From: Natrialba sp. SSL1 | Lineage (GTDB): Archaea; Halobacteriota; Halobacteria; Halobacteriales; Natrialbaceae | Length of the DNA stretch: 64,000 nucleotides | Direction: 5' to 3' | Assembly: GCF_001861355.1 (NCBI RefSeq) | Contig: NZ_MASN01000004.1 | Coordinates: forward strand, 62,001-126,000 | Shown here: piece by piece, positions 51,565 to 59,707 of the stretch | Layout of the letters: each line of letters begins with the position of its first letter | How positions within the stretch are numbered: the first letter of the stretch is position 1 | The notes under the pieces: model-generated | Told to the model about the DNA's origin: nothing | Databases searched by the model: none | What the model saw: only the letters and a program-made list of their open reading frames with translations | Made by a program: the position numbers and the translations under genes

Positions 51565-52528
51565 CGTCGCCGCGGACGCAGTCCGCCCACAACCGACGCC
51601 CGAAACCGGTACGCTTCGCGAGCGGGTACTCGAGTGGGCAGACAGCGAGGTGTTCAAGGGCGCGATCAGCCTCGGCCCGGTTTTGCTCCTGCTGACCGTC
51701 TTCTACGCGGTCCCGGTCGCGTTGCTGTTGATCTACAGCATCTTCGTGGAGGATCCGTTCGCGTCGGGGCTGACGTTCGAGCACTTCGGTCGGTTCATCG
51801 ACGTCTCGGCGATTACGTCGCTGCAGTTCAGTGAGCTGTCCTACGTGCGGCTGTTGGGCCGGTCGATCGGGATCGCCGTCATCGTGACGGTGTTGTCGCT
51901 CGTGATCTCGTACCCGATCACCTACTACCTGGGACAGCACGCGCCCGAGCGCTGGAAGATCGCGCTCGTGATGCTCGTGATCATCCCGTTCTGGACATCC
52001 TACCTGATCCGGACGTACGCGTGGATCCCGATCCTCTCGAATAACGGGTTCATCAACAGTGCGCTCACGACGGTAGGCTTACCGTCGTTACCGCTGTTGA
52101 ACAACTACATTGGGAGTATCATCGGGCTCGTCTACGTCTTCGTCCCGTTCACGATCCTGCCGCTGTACGCGAGCATGGAGGGGCTCGACTCGTCGCTGAT
52201 CGAAGCAGCACGCGACCTCGGTGCTTCGCGCTGGGAAGCGTTCCGGGAAGTCGTCTTCCCGCTGACGCTCCCCGGTGCGCTCGCCGGTGGCGTCTTCGTC
52301 TTCATCAAGACTGCCGCAGCGTACGTGACGCCGTCGCTGCTCGGCGGCACCAGCGGTCGAATGTACGCCCAGGTGATCGAAACACAGTTCGGCACCGCGT
52401 TTAACTGGAACTTCGGTGCTGCACTGGCGGTCATTCTGGTCGTCGTCGTCCTCGGAACCATCTGGATCGCTGCACGATGGGGGATCGACGTGAAAGGCTC
52501 TCGCGGCCTCGGCGGAGGTGGCCTATGA
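51548..52528 (+). CDS. potB: Polyamine-type ABC transporter permease, PotB-like
   Basis: A 326-residue permease with an N-terminal cytoplasmic stretch (1-35) and about six membrane helices: ISLGPVLLLLTVFYAVPVAL, then spans at about 110-130, 140-160, 185-205, 235-260 and 285-310. The EAA loop that docks on the ATPase is IEAARDLGASRWEAFREVVF near residues 217-236. This is the PotB type, with an extended loop between the first and second spans. It overlaps the ATPase gene by 17 nt and the next permease by 4 nt (ATGA). Confidence 0.93.
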   Translation: MSSQDDVAADAVRPQPTPETGTLRERVLEWADSEVFKGAISLGPVLLLLTVFYAVPVALLLIYSIFVEDPFASGLTFEHFGRFIDVSAITSLQFSELSYVRLLGRSIGIAVIVTVLSLVISYPITYYLGQHAPERWKIALVMLVIIPFWTSYLIRTYAWIPILSNNGFINSALTTVGLPSLPLLNNYIGSIIGLVYVFVPFTILPLYASMEGLDSSLIEAARDLGASRWEAFREVVFPLTLPGALAGGVFVFIKTAAAYVTPSLLGGTSGRMYAQVIETQFGTAFNWNFGAALAVILVVVVLGTIWIAARWGIDVKGSRGLGGGGL

Positions 52529-53346
52529 GCGTCGCCGACTCCATCCGCGATCGGGTCGGCTCTGACTCCGACCCCAACGACGGGGCCGGGAGCGGGTTGA
52601 AACTCGCGACGCTGCTCACCTACCTGTTCCTCTACGGCCCGATTCTCGTCGTCGTCCTCATGTCGTTCGACGCCGGCCGATACGGGCTGCGCTGGGACTT
52701 CACGACCGAGTGGTACGCGAGCCTCGCAACCCGAAGCGACCTGATCGGGTCGCTGTGGCTGAGCATCCAGATCGGTATCGTCGTGATGATCATCTCGACG
52801 GTGTTAGCAGTCGTCGCAGCGTTCGGCCTCTCACGGTTCGACTGGCCGAAGCGAAAGGGACCGATCGCGACCTACCTCATCTTCGTCCCGCTTACGCTGC
52901 CGATCATCATCTACGGGATCGGGCTGTTCGTCTTCTTCACGCAGCTCGGCATCGGCCGTGGCTTCTTCCCGATCGTCGTCGGCCACGTGCTCTACACGTT
53001 GCCGTTCGCGACGCTCGTGGTCGGCGCGGGCGTCATCGATCTCGACCGGTCACTCGAGGAGGCCGCGATGGACCTCGGCGCGGATCCGCTGACGACGTTC
53101 CGAGAGGTGACGCTGCCGGCACTGATGCCGAACATCGTGGCGGCGGCGCTGTTTTCCTTTACGCTCTCGTTCGACGAGTTCCTCATCTCGTTCTTCGTCA
53201 GCGGGGGCGGTGCGGTGCCGCTGCCGGTCCGTATCTGGGGTATGGTTCGAGCGGACATCGAGCCAGAAGTGTACGCGATCAGCGTGGTCGTGTTGCTCAT
53301 CAGCATCGTCATCGCGGCGATGGCGACGCGGCTGCGGCGGTTCTAG
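52525..53346 (+). CDS. potC: Polyamine-type ABC transporter permease, PotC-like
   Basis: A 273-residue permease. The first span, LLTYLFLYGPILVVVLMSF, is followed by five more. The EAA loop is LEEAAMDLGADPLTTFREVT near residues 175-194. The open frame begins 16 codons earlier, but ATG 52525, overlapping the potB-like stop in ATGA, gives the normal family length and start. It ends 14 nt from the convergent demethylase-like gene. With the preceding three genes it forms a complete importer. Confidence 0.93.
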   Translation: MSVADSIRDRVGSDSDPNDGAGSGLKLATLLTYLFLYGPILVVVLMSFDAGRYGLRWDFTTEWYASLATRSDLIGSLWLSIQIGIVVMIISTVLAVVAAFGLSRFDWPKRKGPIATYLIFVPLTLPIIIYGIGLFVFFTQLGIGRGFFPIVVGHVLYTLPFATLVVGAGVIDLDRSLEEAAMDLGADPLTTFREVTLPALMPNIVAAALFSFTLSFDEFLISFFVSGGGAVPLPVRIWGMVRADIEPEVYAISVVVLLISIVIAAMATRLRRF

Positions 53347-53360
53347 CGAAAACGGGACCG

Positions 53361-55361
53361 CTACAGTTCCCGTCCCAGTTCGTCCCCTTCTCGAACCGCT
53401 TCGTCGAGCGACCGCGGGGCCCAGGCATCACCGACCCGATGGACCGACACGTCCGTCTGCGCCGCCGCCTCACGGAACGGCTCGTAGGCTACTTTCCCGC
53501 GGTGGGCGAAGACGACCACGTCGATATCGTCCCGTCGCTCGCGGCTCTCGCTGTGGATGTTCTCGAGTACAACGTTTGTACCGTCACCCGTGCCACTCGC
53601 AGCACCGATTTCGGCGACTCGCGTGTGCGGCGTGAACGTGACGTTTCGCTCCGAGAGCGTGCCGAGGAGCTGATTCTGGACGTACTGCTGGACGTTCTCG
53701 CCCGGTGAGTAGGTCGCCGTCGCGAGTTCGACGCTCGCTGCGCGACCAGACTCGGAACACGCCATAGCCACGTCAAGTGCGGCCTCGTTGCCGTCCCAGT
53801 CCGAGACGAGCACGGTGTCGCCGCGGACGCTGTCGGGGTCTGCGAGTAGTTCGCCGGGCGTCAGTACTCGCGTCCGCGACTCGTCGCTGATCGGAATGTC
53901 CGGGACGCGGCCCGACGCGCCCGTCGCTAGTACGACCGCGTCCGTCGAGTCACCGGCGTCCGTACCTGCGAGATCGGCTGGCTCGAACCGCGTCTCGAGT
54001 TGGACGTCGACACCCGCGTTGGCCGCGCGGGTTGCGAGCGTGTCGATCCAGTCGTCGAACGCACCACGATGCGAGAGGTCGGCGTAGTGACGGACCTGGC
54101 CGCCGAGTCGATCCGCCTGCTCGAGGAGGGTCACGTCGTGGCCGCGCTCGGCCGCTGCCGTCGCACAGACGAGTCCCGCGGGGCCGCCGCCAACGACGGT
54201 CACCGCTGAAGCCGTCTCGACGGTGTCGTCGTCCGCAAACTCGCGCTCGCGTCCCGTCTCGGGGTTGACCGTACAGCGGATCGGCAGCCCTTCCTGGTAC
54301 CTGCCGATACAGCCCTGGTTACAGGCAACGCAGGGAGTGATGTCCTCGCGGTTGCCGTTCGTCACCTTCTGCGGCATCGCCGGATCGGCGATGAGTGCTC
54401 GCGTCATCCCGACCACATCGGCAGCGCCCTCCCGGATCAGCCGGTCGCCGGTTTCGGGTTCGTTGATCCGCGAGGTGACGATCACGGGCGCGTCGACGAG
54501 TTCCTTCACGGCTTCACCGGGCTGTTCGACCACGCTATGATCTTTCGTCGCCGGCGGGACGATGTAGCTACAGCTTCGGTGGGTACTCGAGCTGCCCACG
54601 ACGACACTCCAGTAGTCGAGGTCGCAGGCGGCGTCGATGTGCTCGATGATCGGAACCGTCTCCGAAAAGTCGAGCCCGCGGCGGTGGCGTTCTTCGGCAC
54701 TCAGGCGGACGCCAACGACGAAGCCGTCGCTGGTTCGCTCGTTGATCTGGGTGGCGATGTCGACGGTAAACCGACAGCGGCTCTCGAGGTCGCCGCCGTA
54801 CTCGTCGGTGCGGTCGTTCAAGTGTGGGCTCCAGAACTGCGCTGGGAGGTAGCTGTGCGAGCCGACGATCTCGACGCCGTCGAGTCCGGCCCGATCCATC
54901 CGCTCGGCTGCGGCGGCGAAGGAGTCGATCAGTTCGCGGACCTCCGCGGTCGTCAGCGGTCTCGGGACGACCTTCAGCCGGTCAGTCGGCGTATCTGACG
55001 GCGCGGGGGCCGGCGGTGCGTAGTCGCCCGTGTAGCGCTCGCGGCCGCCGTGAAAGAGCTGGGCGAAGACGGCCGCGCCGTCGTCGTGAAGCTGCTCCGC
55101 GACCGGTTCGTAGGCGTCGACGATGGCGTCCCGACTCGCGTCGATCGTGTGCGAAGTCAGCAGGCCGCTCTCGTCGACCGCGTGGGCTTCGAGGACGATC
55201 AGGCCAGCCCCACCCTGTGCGCGAGCACGGTGATACGCGGTGAAGTCTTCAGTCGGGAGGTGGTCCGAGACCAGCGTCGTCTGGTGGCCCGAGGACATGA
55301 TTCGATTTCGCAGCGTCACATCACCGATTTCGAGGGGGTCGAAGAGACTCTCGTATCCCAT
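53361..55361 (-). CDS. OYE-type flavin/iron-sulfur oxidoreductase, DgcA-like N-demethylase
   Basis: A 666-residue protein of the trimethylamine dehydrogenase/2,4-dienoyl-CoA reductase class. Residues 1-335 form the FMN TIM barrel, starting LFDPLEIGDVTLRNRIMSSG and continuing HQTTLVSDHLPTED. The 4Fe-4S ligands are Cys344, 347, 351 and 363 (CVACNQGC, then RCTVN). The FAD domain has VVGGGPAGLVCATAAAERG at 389-407. The SSGHQTT segment and the following ARAQGGAGLIVLEAHAVDES resemble the dimethylglycine/N-methylproline demethylases (DgcA, Stc2) I know from bacteria. An N-methylated amine is therefore a likely substrate. A palindrome at 55379-55395 overlaps its promoter region. Confidence 0.82.
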   Translation of the reverse strand: MGYESLFDPLEIGDVTLRNRIMSSGHQTTLVSDHLPTEDFTAYHRARAQGGAGLIVLEAHAVDESGLLTSHTIDASRDAIVDAYEPVAEQLHDDGAAVFAQLFHGGRERYTGDYAPPAPAPSDTPTDRLKVVPRPLTTAEVRELIDSFAAAAERMDRAGLDGVEIVGSHSYLPAQFWSPHLNDRTDEYGGDLESRCRFTVDIATQINERTSDGFVVGVRLSAEERHRRGLDFSETVPIIEHIDAACDLDYWSVVVGSSSTHRSCSYIVPPATKDHSVVEQPGEAVKELVDAPVIVTSRINEPETGDRLIREGAADVVGMTRALIADPAMPQKVTNGNREDITPCVACNQGCIGRYQEGLPIRCTVNPETGREREFADDDTVETASAVTVVGGGPAGLVCATAAAERGHDVTLLEQADRLGGQVRHYADLSHRGAFDDWIDTLATRAANAGVDVQLETRFEPADLAGTDAGDSTDAVVLATGASGRVPDIPISDESRTRVLTPGELLADPDSVRGDTVLVSDWDGNEAALDVAMACSESGRAASVELATATYSPGENVQQYVQNQLLGTLSERNVTFTPHTRVAEIGAASGTGDGTNVVLENIHSESRERRDDIDVVVFAHRGKVAYEPFREAAAQTDVSVHRVGDAWAPRSLDEAVREGDELGREL

Positions 55362-55378
55362 ACCTGTTTCTTGGTATC

Positions 55379-55395
55379 ATACATCACAAATGTAT
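55379..55395 (-). promoter_or_regulatory. Palindrome ATACAT-N5-ATGTAT at the demethylase promoter
   Basis: Perfect 6-5-6 inverted repeat (spacer CACAA on the plus strand) starting 18 nt upstream of the start codon at 55361 and overlapping the probable TATA region. A regulator site is likely. It lies in the divergent gap to the transducer gene. Confidence 0.5.
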
Positions 55396-55465
55396 CGACG
55401 GCCGTGACAGACAGACAACGAATCACGGCCACAACTGCTATGCCAATATCAGATAACCTACAGAC

Positions 55466-56719
55466 ATGAGTGAACGTGGCGAACTGCAAAACGTGGTCGA
55501 ACACACCGAGACCGTCCACGAGCGCATCGGCGAGACGGTTGCAGTAACCGAAACGCAGTCGACGGAGCTCGCGGCGCTGCGCCGCGAGGTCGACACGCTG
55601 AGCGCGACGATGGAGGAGGTCGCCTCGAGTGCGACCGAGGTCGAGACGCTAACTGAGGAGGCATCCGACACCGCTTCGAGCGGCGTCGAACGGAGCGAAG
55701 CGGTGAGCGAGCACGCCGATCAGGCGTCTGCCGACGTTGAACGACTCCTGGAAGCCGTCGAATCCGTTGGCGAACAGACCGACCGCGTCCACGAAATCGT
55801 CGACATCATCGTCGATATTGCCACGCAGACGCACGTGCTGGCACTCAACGCGAGCATTCAGGCCGCACACGCCGGCGAGTCGGGTGCCGGCTTCGCCATC
55901 GTTGCAGACGAGGTCAAAGCGCTCGCCGAGGAGACGGAGTCGAACGCGACCGAGATCCGCTCGGTTCTCGACACGTTGACGACCGACATCGAGACCGGCC
56001 TCGAACGCGGTACCGAGACGAAGACATCCGTCGAGGAGATGGTCGCGCAGGTCGACCAGATGGCCGACGCGCTGGGCGAGATTCAGCGTGCCGTCGAACG
56101 CTCAAGCGACGGCGTCCGCGAGATCGCAGACGCGAACGACGATCAGGCCGTCAGCGTCTCCGAACTGGCGACGCGACTCAACACGGTCTCGGAGCAAGCT
56201 CAGACGGTCCAGGAGGAGATGGCAGCGGTCGACGCCGACGCCGACGCACAGCGCCAGCGGATCCGGCACATCACGTCCTTCGTGGACAACCTCCCCGGCT
56301 ACGCCTACCGCAACGAGAACGAGAAGGGCTGGCCGGTGCGGTTCGCCTCCGAGGGTATTGCCGAACTCACCGGCTACACGTCGGCACAACTCGTCAGCGG
56401 CGAGGTTTCTGTCGGCGACGATATCGTCCACGACGACGACCAGGCTGCGATCTGGGACACCGTCCAGGAGCACCTCGACCGGCGCGACTCGTTCGCACTC
56501 GAGTACCGGATGAACACGGCCGACGGGGATGTCATTCGCGTTCGCGAGCAGGGTCGGGGTCGGTACGACGAGAACGGCGAGGTCGTCGCCATCGAGGGTT
56601 ACGTCTGGCGCGTCGACGACGGGTACAAACAGATCGCACCGAAACGGTCGGCAGCGCGCGACGGTGAGCCGGAGCCAGCGCGCGAGCGCGACCGGTCCTC
56701 GACGGTCGGCGCAGAGTAG
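55466..56719 (+). CDS. Soluble methyl-accepting taxis transducer with C-terminal PAS domain
   Basis: A 417-residue protein without membrane segments. Residues about 1-275 form the long coiled coil of a transducer signalling domain, with the hairpin tip IVDIATQTHVLALNASIQAAHAGESGAGFAIVADEV (split around residue 135), which is the CheA/CheW contact. Residues about 280-390 form a PAS domain (FVDNLPGYAYRNENEKGWPV, then GIAELTGYTSAQLV and the PAC-like DGDVIRVREQGRGRYDENG). The order, signalling domain first and sensor last, is reversed compared with common transducers. It is divergent from the DgcA-like demethylase gene. It probably senses an internal redox or metabolite signal; the ligand is unknown. 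Confidence 0.85.
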   Translation: MSERGELQNVVEHTETVHERIGETVAVTETQSTELAALRREVDTLSATMEEVASSATEVETLTEEASDTASSGVERSEAVSEHADQASADVERLLEAVESVGEQTDRVHEIVDIIVDIATQTHVLALNASIQAAHAGESGAGFAIVADEVKALAEETESNATEIRSVLDTLTTDIETGLERGTETKTSVEEMVAQVDQMADALGEIQRAVERSSDGVREIADANDDQAVSVSELATRLNTVSEQAQTVQEEMAAVDADADAQRQRIRHITSFVDNLPGYAYRNENEKGWPVRFASEGIAELTGYTSAQLVSGEVSVGDDIVHDDDQAAIWDTVQEHLDRRDSFALEYRMNTADGDVIRVREQGRGRYDENGEVVAIEGYVWRVDDGYKQIAPKRSAARDGEPEPARERDRSSTVGAE

Positions 56720-56728
56720 AGAACCGTC

Positions 56729-58114
56729 TCAGAGCGTCTCGACGTACTGTTCTCGCTCCCAGTCGGTCACCGTGTCGCGGAACGACTCGAGTTCCGCTCG
56801 CTTGGCGGCGACGAACGCCTGGATCAGGTCCTCGCCGAGAGCGGTGGTCAGCGTCTCGTCGGACTCGAGTGCGGCGAGTGCGAGTTCGGGCGACTGCGGA
56901 AGCGGCGGCCGGTCGCCGGCGGGGTCGCCGGAGACGGGAGGGTCGGGTTCGAGGTCGCGCTCGATGCCGTCGAGGCCGGCCGCGATGGTGGCCGCGATGA
57001 CGAGGTAGGGGTTCGCGTCGGCGCTCGGAATTCGGTTCTCGATGCGGGTGGTTCCGGAGGGGATTCGGATGCCCGTCATGCGGTTGTCGTAGCCCCAGGA
57101 GGCGGTGTAGGGCGCGAACGAGCCGCGTTCGTAGCGCTTGAAGCCGTTGATAGTGGGCGTGCCGAGGGCCGCGATGGCGTCCGCGTGGTCGACGACGCCG
57201 GCGACGAACTGGCGGCCGGTTCGTGAGAGGGTGCCCTCGCCGTCGGTGGTGGGACTCTCGCTCGTCTCTCCGCCGTCCGCCTCGAACACGTTCTCCCCGT
57301 CCTGGAACGCCCCAATGTGGAGGTGATACCCACTCCCTGCGCGCCCGCCGAACGGCTTGGCCATGAACGTCGCCCACAGGTCGTGACAGCGACCGGTCTG
57401 CTTGACCAGGCGCTTGAAATCGAACGTATCGTCGGCCTGCCCCATCGGGTCGCCGTACTCGAACAGGACCTCGAGCTGGCCGGCTCCGTGTTCGTGCATG
57501 AGCGAGGTTACCGTCGCGCCGTACTCCTCGCTCCAGGCCGCCAGATCGTTGTAGAACGCCGAGACCTCCTCGGTCGCCCAGGAGACACACTCGTGTTTGT
57601 CGGAGGTGACCGGCTCGTAGCCCGACCCGGACTCCGCCTCGGCAAGCAGATAGAACTCGAGTTCGCTTCCCACAGTGAACTCGAAATCGAGCTCGTCGGG
57701 GACGGACTCGAGTACCCGCGCGAGCGCAGTTCGGGGGGCAGCGCCGACGAGGTTGCCGCCGTCGACGACGTCACAGAGGACGCGGGCTGCGTCGTCACGC
57801 CAGGGGAGGCGACACGCCGTGTGCGGGAGCGGGCGAAGTGTCCCGTCGCCGTAGTCGATCTCCTCGCCGACGCCGGAGCCCTCGGGGACGGCGTTGCGCG
57901 GCGTCTGTGCGAGAATAAGGAGATTCACCGGAAACCCGGTCTCCCAGGAGTCGAGGAAGTAGTCGGTGCGTAGCTGTTTGGTGCGCGAGATGCCGTTGAT
58001 GTCGGGAAATTCAACGAAGACGTGGTCGATCTCTGGGTCCGAAAGCAGGTCGAGCATCTGCTCGATGTGGTCGTCCGCGTGATCACTCGGAGTAGGCTCA
58101 CTTGCGTCAGTCAT
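56729..58114 (-). CDS. Glutamine synthetase-like ligase (PuuA-like, paralog 2)
   Basis: A 461-residue paralog of the ligase at 47867. It shares HVFVEFPDINGISRTKQL, FTVGSELEFYLL, MHEHGAGQLEVLFEYGDPM, KPFGGRAGSGYHLHIG, INGFKRYERGSFAPYTASWG and RIENRIPSADANPYLVI. A Thr/Ser/Glu insert near residues 275-295 is special to this copy. The start at 58114 has GGAGG in front. It ends 10 nt from the transducer gene and appears to be expressed alone. Two such ligases in one region suggest different amine acceptors. Gamma-glutamylation is inferred from family and neighbours; ordinary glutamine synthesis is not excluded. Confidence 0.85.
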   Translation of the reverse strand: MTDASEPTPSDHADDHIEQMLDLLSDPEIDHVFVEFPDINGISRTKQLRTDYFLDSWETGFPVNLLILAQTPRNAVPEGSGVGEEIDYGDGTLRPLPHTACRLPWRDDAARVLCDVVDGGNLVGAAPRTALARVLESVPDELDFEFTVGSELEFYLLAEAESGSGYEPVTSDKHECVSWATEEVSAFYNDLAAWSEEYGATVTSLMHEHGAGQLEVLFEYGDPMGQADDTFDFKRLVKQTGRCHDLWATFMAKPFGGRAGSGYHLHIGAFQDGENVFEADGGETSESPTTDGEGTLSRTGRQFVAGVVDHADAIAALGTPTINGFKRYERGSFAPYTASWGYDNRMTGIRIPSGTTRIENRIPSADANPYLVIAATIAAGLDGIERDLEPDPPVSGDPAGDRPPLPQSPELALAALESDETLTTALGEDLIQAFVAAKRAELESFRDTVTDWEREQYVETL

Positions 58115-58357
58115 TGGTTCCTCCAGTATAGTTGCCGCCAGTATGATGGTCGGAGGCGATCACTGTCGATGTGTTCGGTCGCGATTCGGTCGGTCGCCGG
58201 CGTCCTGTCGCTGTGCCGGAGCCGCGTCGGTGCTCGTCGGTTCTCGGTGGAACATGGTCCCATTGTCTGTTCGTACCGTCTTCCGTCTCACTCGACCGTA
58301 TTAAGTCACCCGTTGACACGGGTCACTGCTGGCCGTCGGGACTGTCTCTCGTCGCTC

Positions 58358-58912
58358 TCATCGGAGCGGTGAGTCGTACGCACCCGGCTCGTCGGCCGGC
58401 TTCTCGCCGCGTTTGGCGCTCCAGCGGTCGACCGCGAGCCGGTAGACGGCCGTTCGGTCGATCGACTCGTCGCTCATCGGCTCGTAGTCCTCGCCGGGCG
58501 TGAGCTGTGGGGCGAACTTGTCCATGAAGGACTCGAGTACATCCCGTTTCTCCGCTCGCTCCGTGAGAAGCGAGATCGGACCGTAGGCGACGACGCTCGC
58601 GTATTCGACGGTGAAGTTCACCGGCTCCGCCGCAGGGATGAACCGGCCCATCTCGCTCGTCGTGAAACACGCCTGTGGCTCGTCGGTACTCGAGACGAGG
58701 TCGTAGGCGCGACCGTCGCTGGCACCGTGGACGTAGATCGAGTCGTCCTCACAGACGAACAGTTGTGTGACGAGGTGTGGTTCCTCGTCGTCGGCGAGTC
58801 CGAGAACACCGGTTTCCTGGCCGGCTAGGAACTCCCGGATCCAGTCTTCGTCCTCGACTGCCTTTCCCTGGTATCGTATGTCATCGGATGCGACGCTCGG
58901 GGAATCTTCCAT
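58358..58912 (-). CDS. Pyridoxamine 5'-phosphate oxidase family flavoprotein (Nim-like)
   Basis: A 184-residue split-barrel flavoprotein. The N-terminal helix DWIREFLAGQETGVLGLADDEEPH, split after residue 38, is followed by TQLFVCEDDSIYVHGASDGRAYDLV and FTVEYASVVAYGPISLL, typical of PPOX-like/nitroimidazole-resistance-type proteins. The end is Lys/Arg/Pro-rich and probably disordered. It is a single gene between the second ligase and TrmO, with no clear link to amine breakdown. The 243-nt gap on its left carries only weak promoter-like sequence (ACTTAATAC near 58298). Confidence 0.82.
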   Translation of the reverse strand: MEDSPSVASDDIRYQGKAVEDEDWIREFLAGQETGVLGLADDEEPHLVTQLFVCEDDSIYVHGASDGRAYDLVSSTDEPQACFTTSEMGRFIPAAEPVNFTVEYASVVAYGPISLLTERAEKRDVLESFMDKFAPQLTPGEDYEPMSDESIDRTAVYRLAVDRWSAKRGEKPADEPGAYDSPLR

Positions 58913-59042
58913 ACCGGTCGGTCGGTCTCATAGGATATAACGTTGCAGGCCATCGTCAACACTTAGCACAGATCAAGGCGAGTCGACGCGGGGGTATTGC
59001 GCTAAGCGACGAGTATGTATCTGTTGACGACAATCTCCGGGT

Positions 59043-59534
59043 ATGACATGCAATTCACCACCGATCGAACTTGATCCGATCGGCATCGTCCACTCACCAC
59101 GGGAGACGAAGCAGGACGACGGGTGGGGTGACGTCAAGTCGAGCATCGAACTCGATTCGACGCGGTTCACTCCCGCTGCGCTAGCGGGACTCGACGACTT
59201 TTCGCACGTGGAGGTCGTCTTCGTCATGCACCGCGTTCGTGAGGAGAACATCGAACACGGGGCGCGACACCCGCGAAACAATCCCGACTGGCCGGAAGTG
59301 GGTATCTTCGCACAGCGCGCCAAAGGACGTCCGAATCGAATCGGCGTCTCGCGCTGTCAGATCCGTAGTGTGGACGAGCTAACGATCGATGTAATCGGGT
59401 TGGATGCAATCGATGGAACGCCCGTCGTAGCGATCAAACCGTACATGAACGAGTTTGGGCCGAACGGAGACGTAACACAACCGACGTGGGCCGCCGAACT
59501 CATGGCGACCTATTACGACGATTGTAGCCACTGA
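59043..59534 (+). CDS. TrmO/TsaA-like tRNA t6A37 methyltransferase
   Basis: A 163-residue protein of the TrmO (formerly TsaA/VirR) beta-barrel family, which uses S-adenosylmethionine to methylate t6A37 in some tRNAs. The family signatures are DPIGIVHSPRETKQDDGWG, ELDSTRFTPAALAGLDDFSHV (split), VFVMHRV and VGIFAQRAKGRPNRIGVSRCQI, followed by VVAIKPYMNEFGP. The central RPN-IG motif has Arg where bacterial enzymes have Pro (RPNRIG for RPNPIG). The length is normal for archaeal members. It is an isolated gene. The role is by family; some archaeal members have not been tested. Confidence 0.88.
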   Translation: MTCNSPPIELDPIGIVHSPRETKQDDGWGDVKSSIELDSTRFTPAALAGLDDFSHVEVVFVMHRVREENIEHGARHPRNNPDWPEVGIFAQRAKGRPNRIGVSRCQIRSVDELTIDVIGLDAIDGTPVVAIKPYMNEFGPNGDVTQPTWAAELMATYYDDCSH

Positions 59535-59677
59535 AAGTCAGTGCACATCCGGTTGTACGAGGGAGGCGCGGTCTGGAGAGTACGGTTCGTCCGGGACGGT
59601 AGCTGGACCCATATTCTCGGAGGACTGCCCTCAGTTCGACTGGCTATCACCGGAGACAGCCGTCGGCGAGACAAATC

Positions 59678-59685
59678 TTTATTAG
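59678..59685 (+). promoter_or_regulatory. TATA box of the aminotransferase at 59708
   Basis: TTTATTAG is centred 27 nt before the start codon, the spacing of a leaderless haloarchaeal transcript. No ribosome site precedes the ATG. Confidence 0.6.
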
Positions 59686-59707
59686 ATGTGCCTCGAACTA
59701 CCACACC

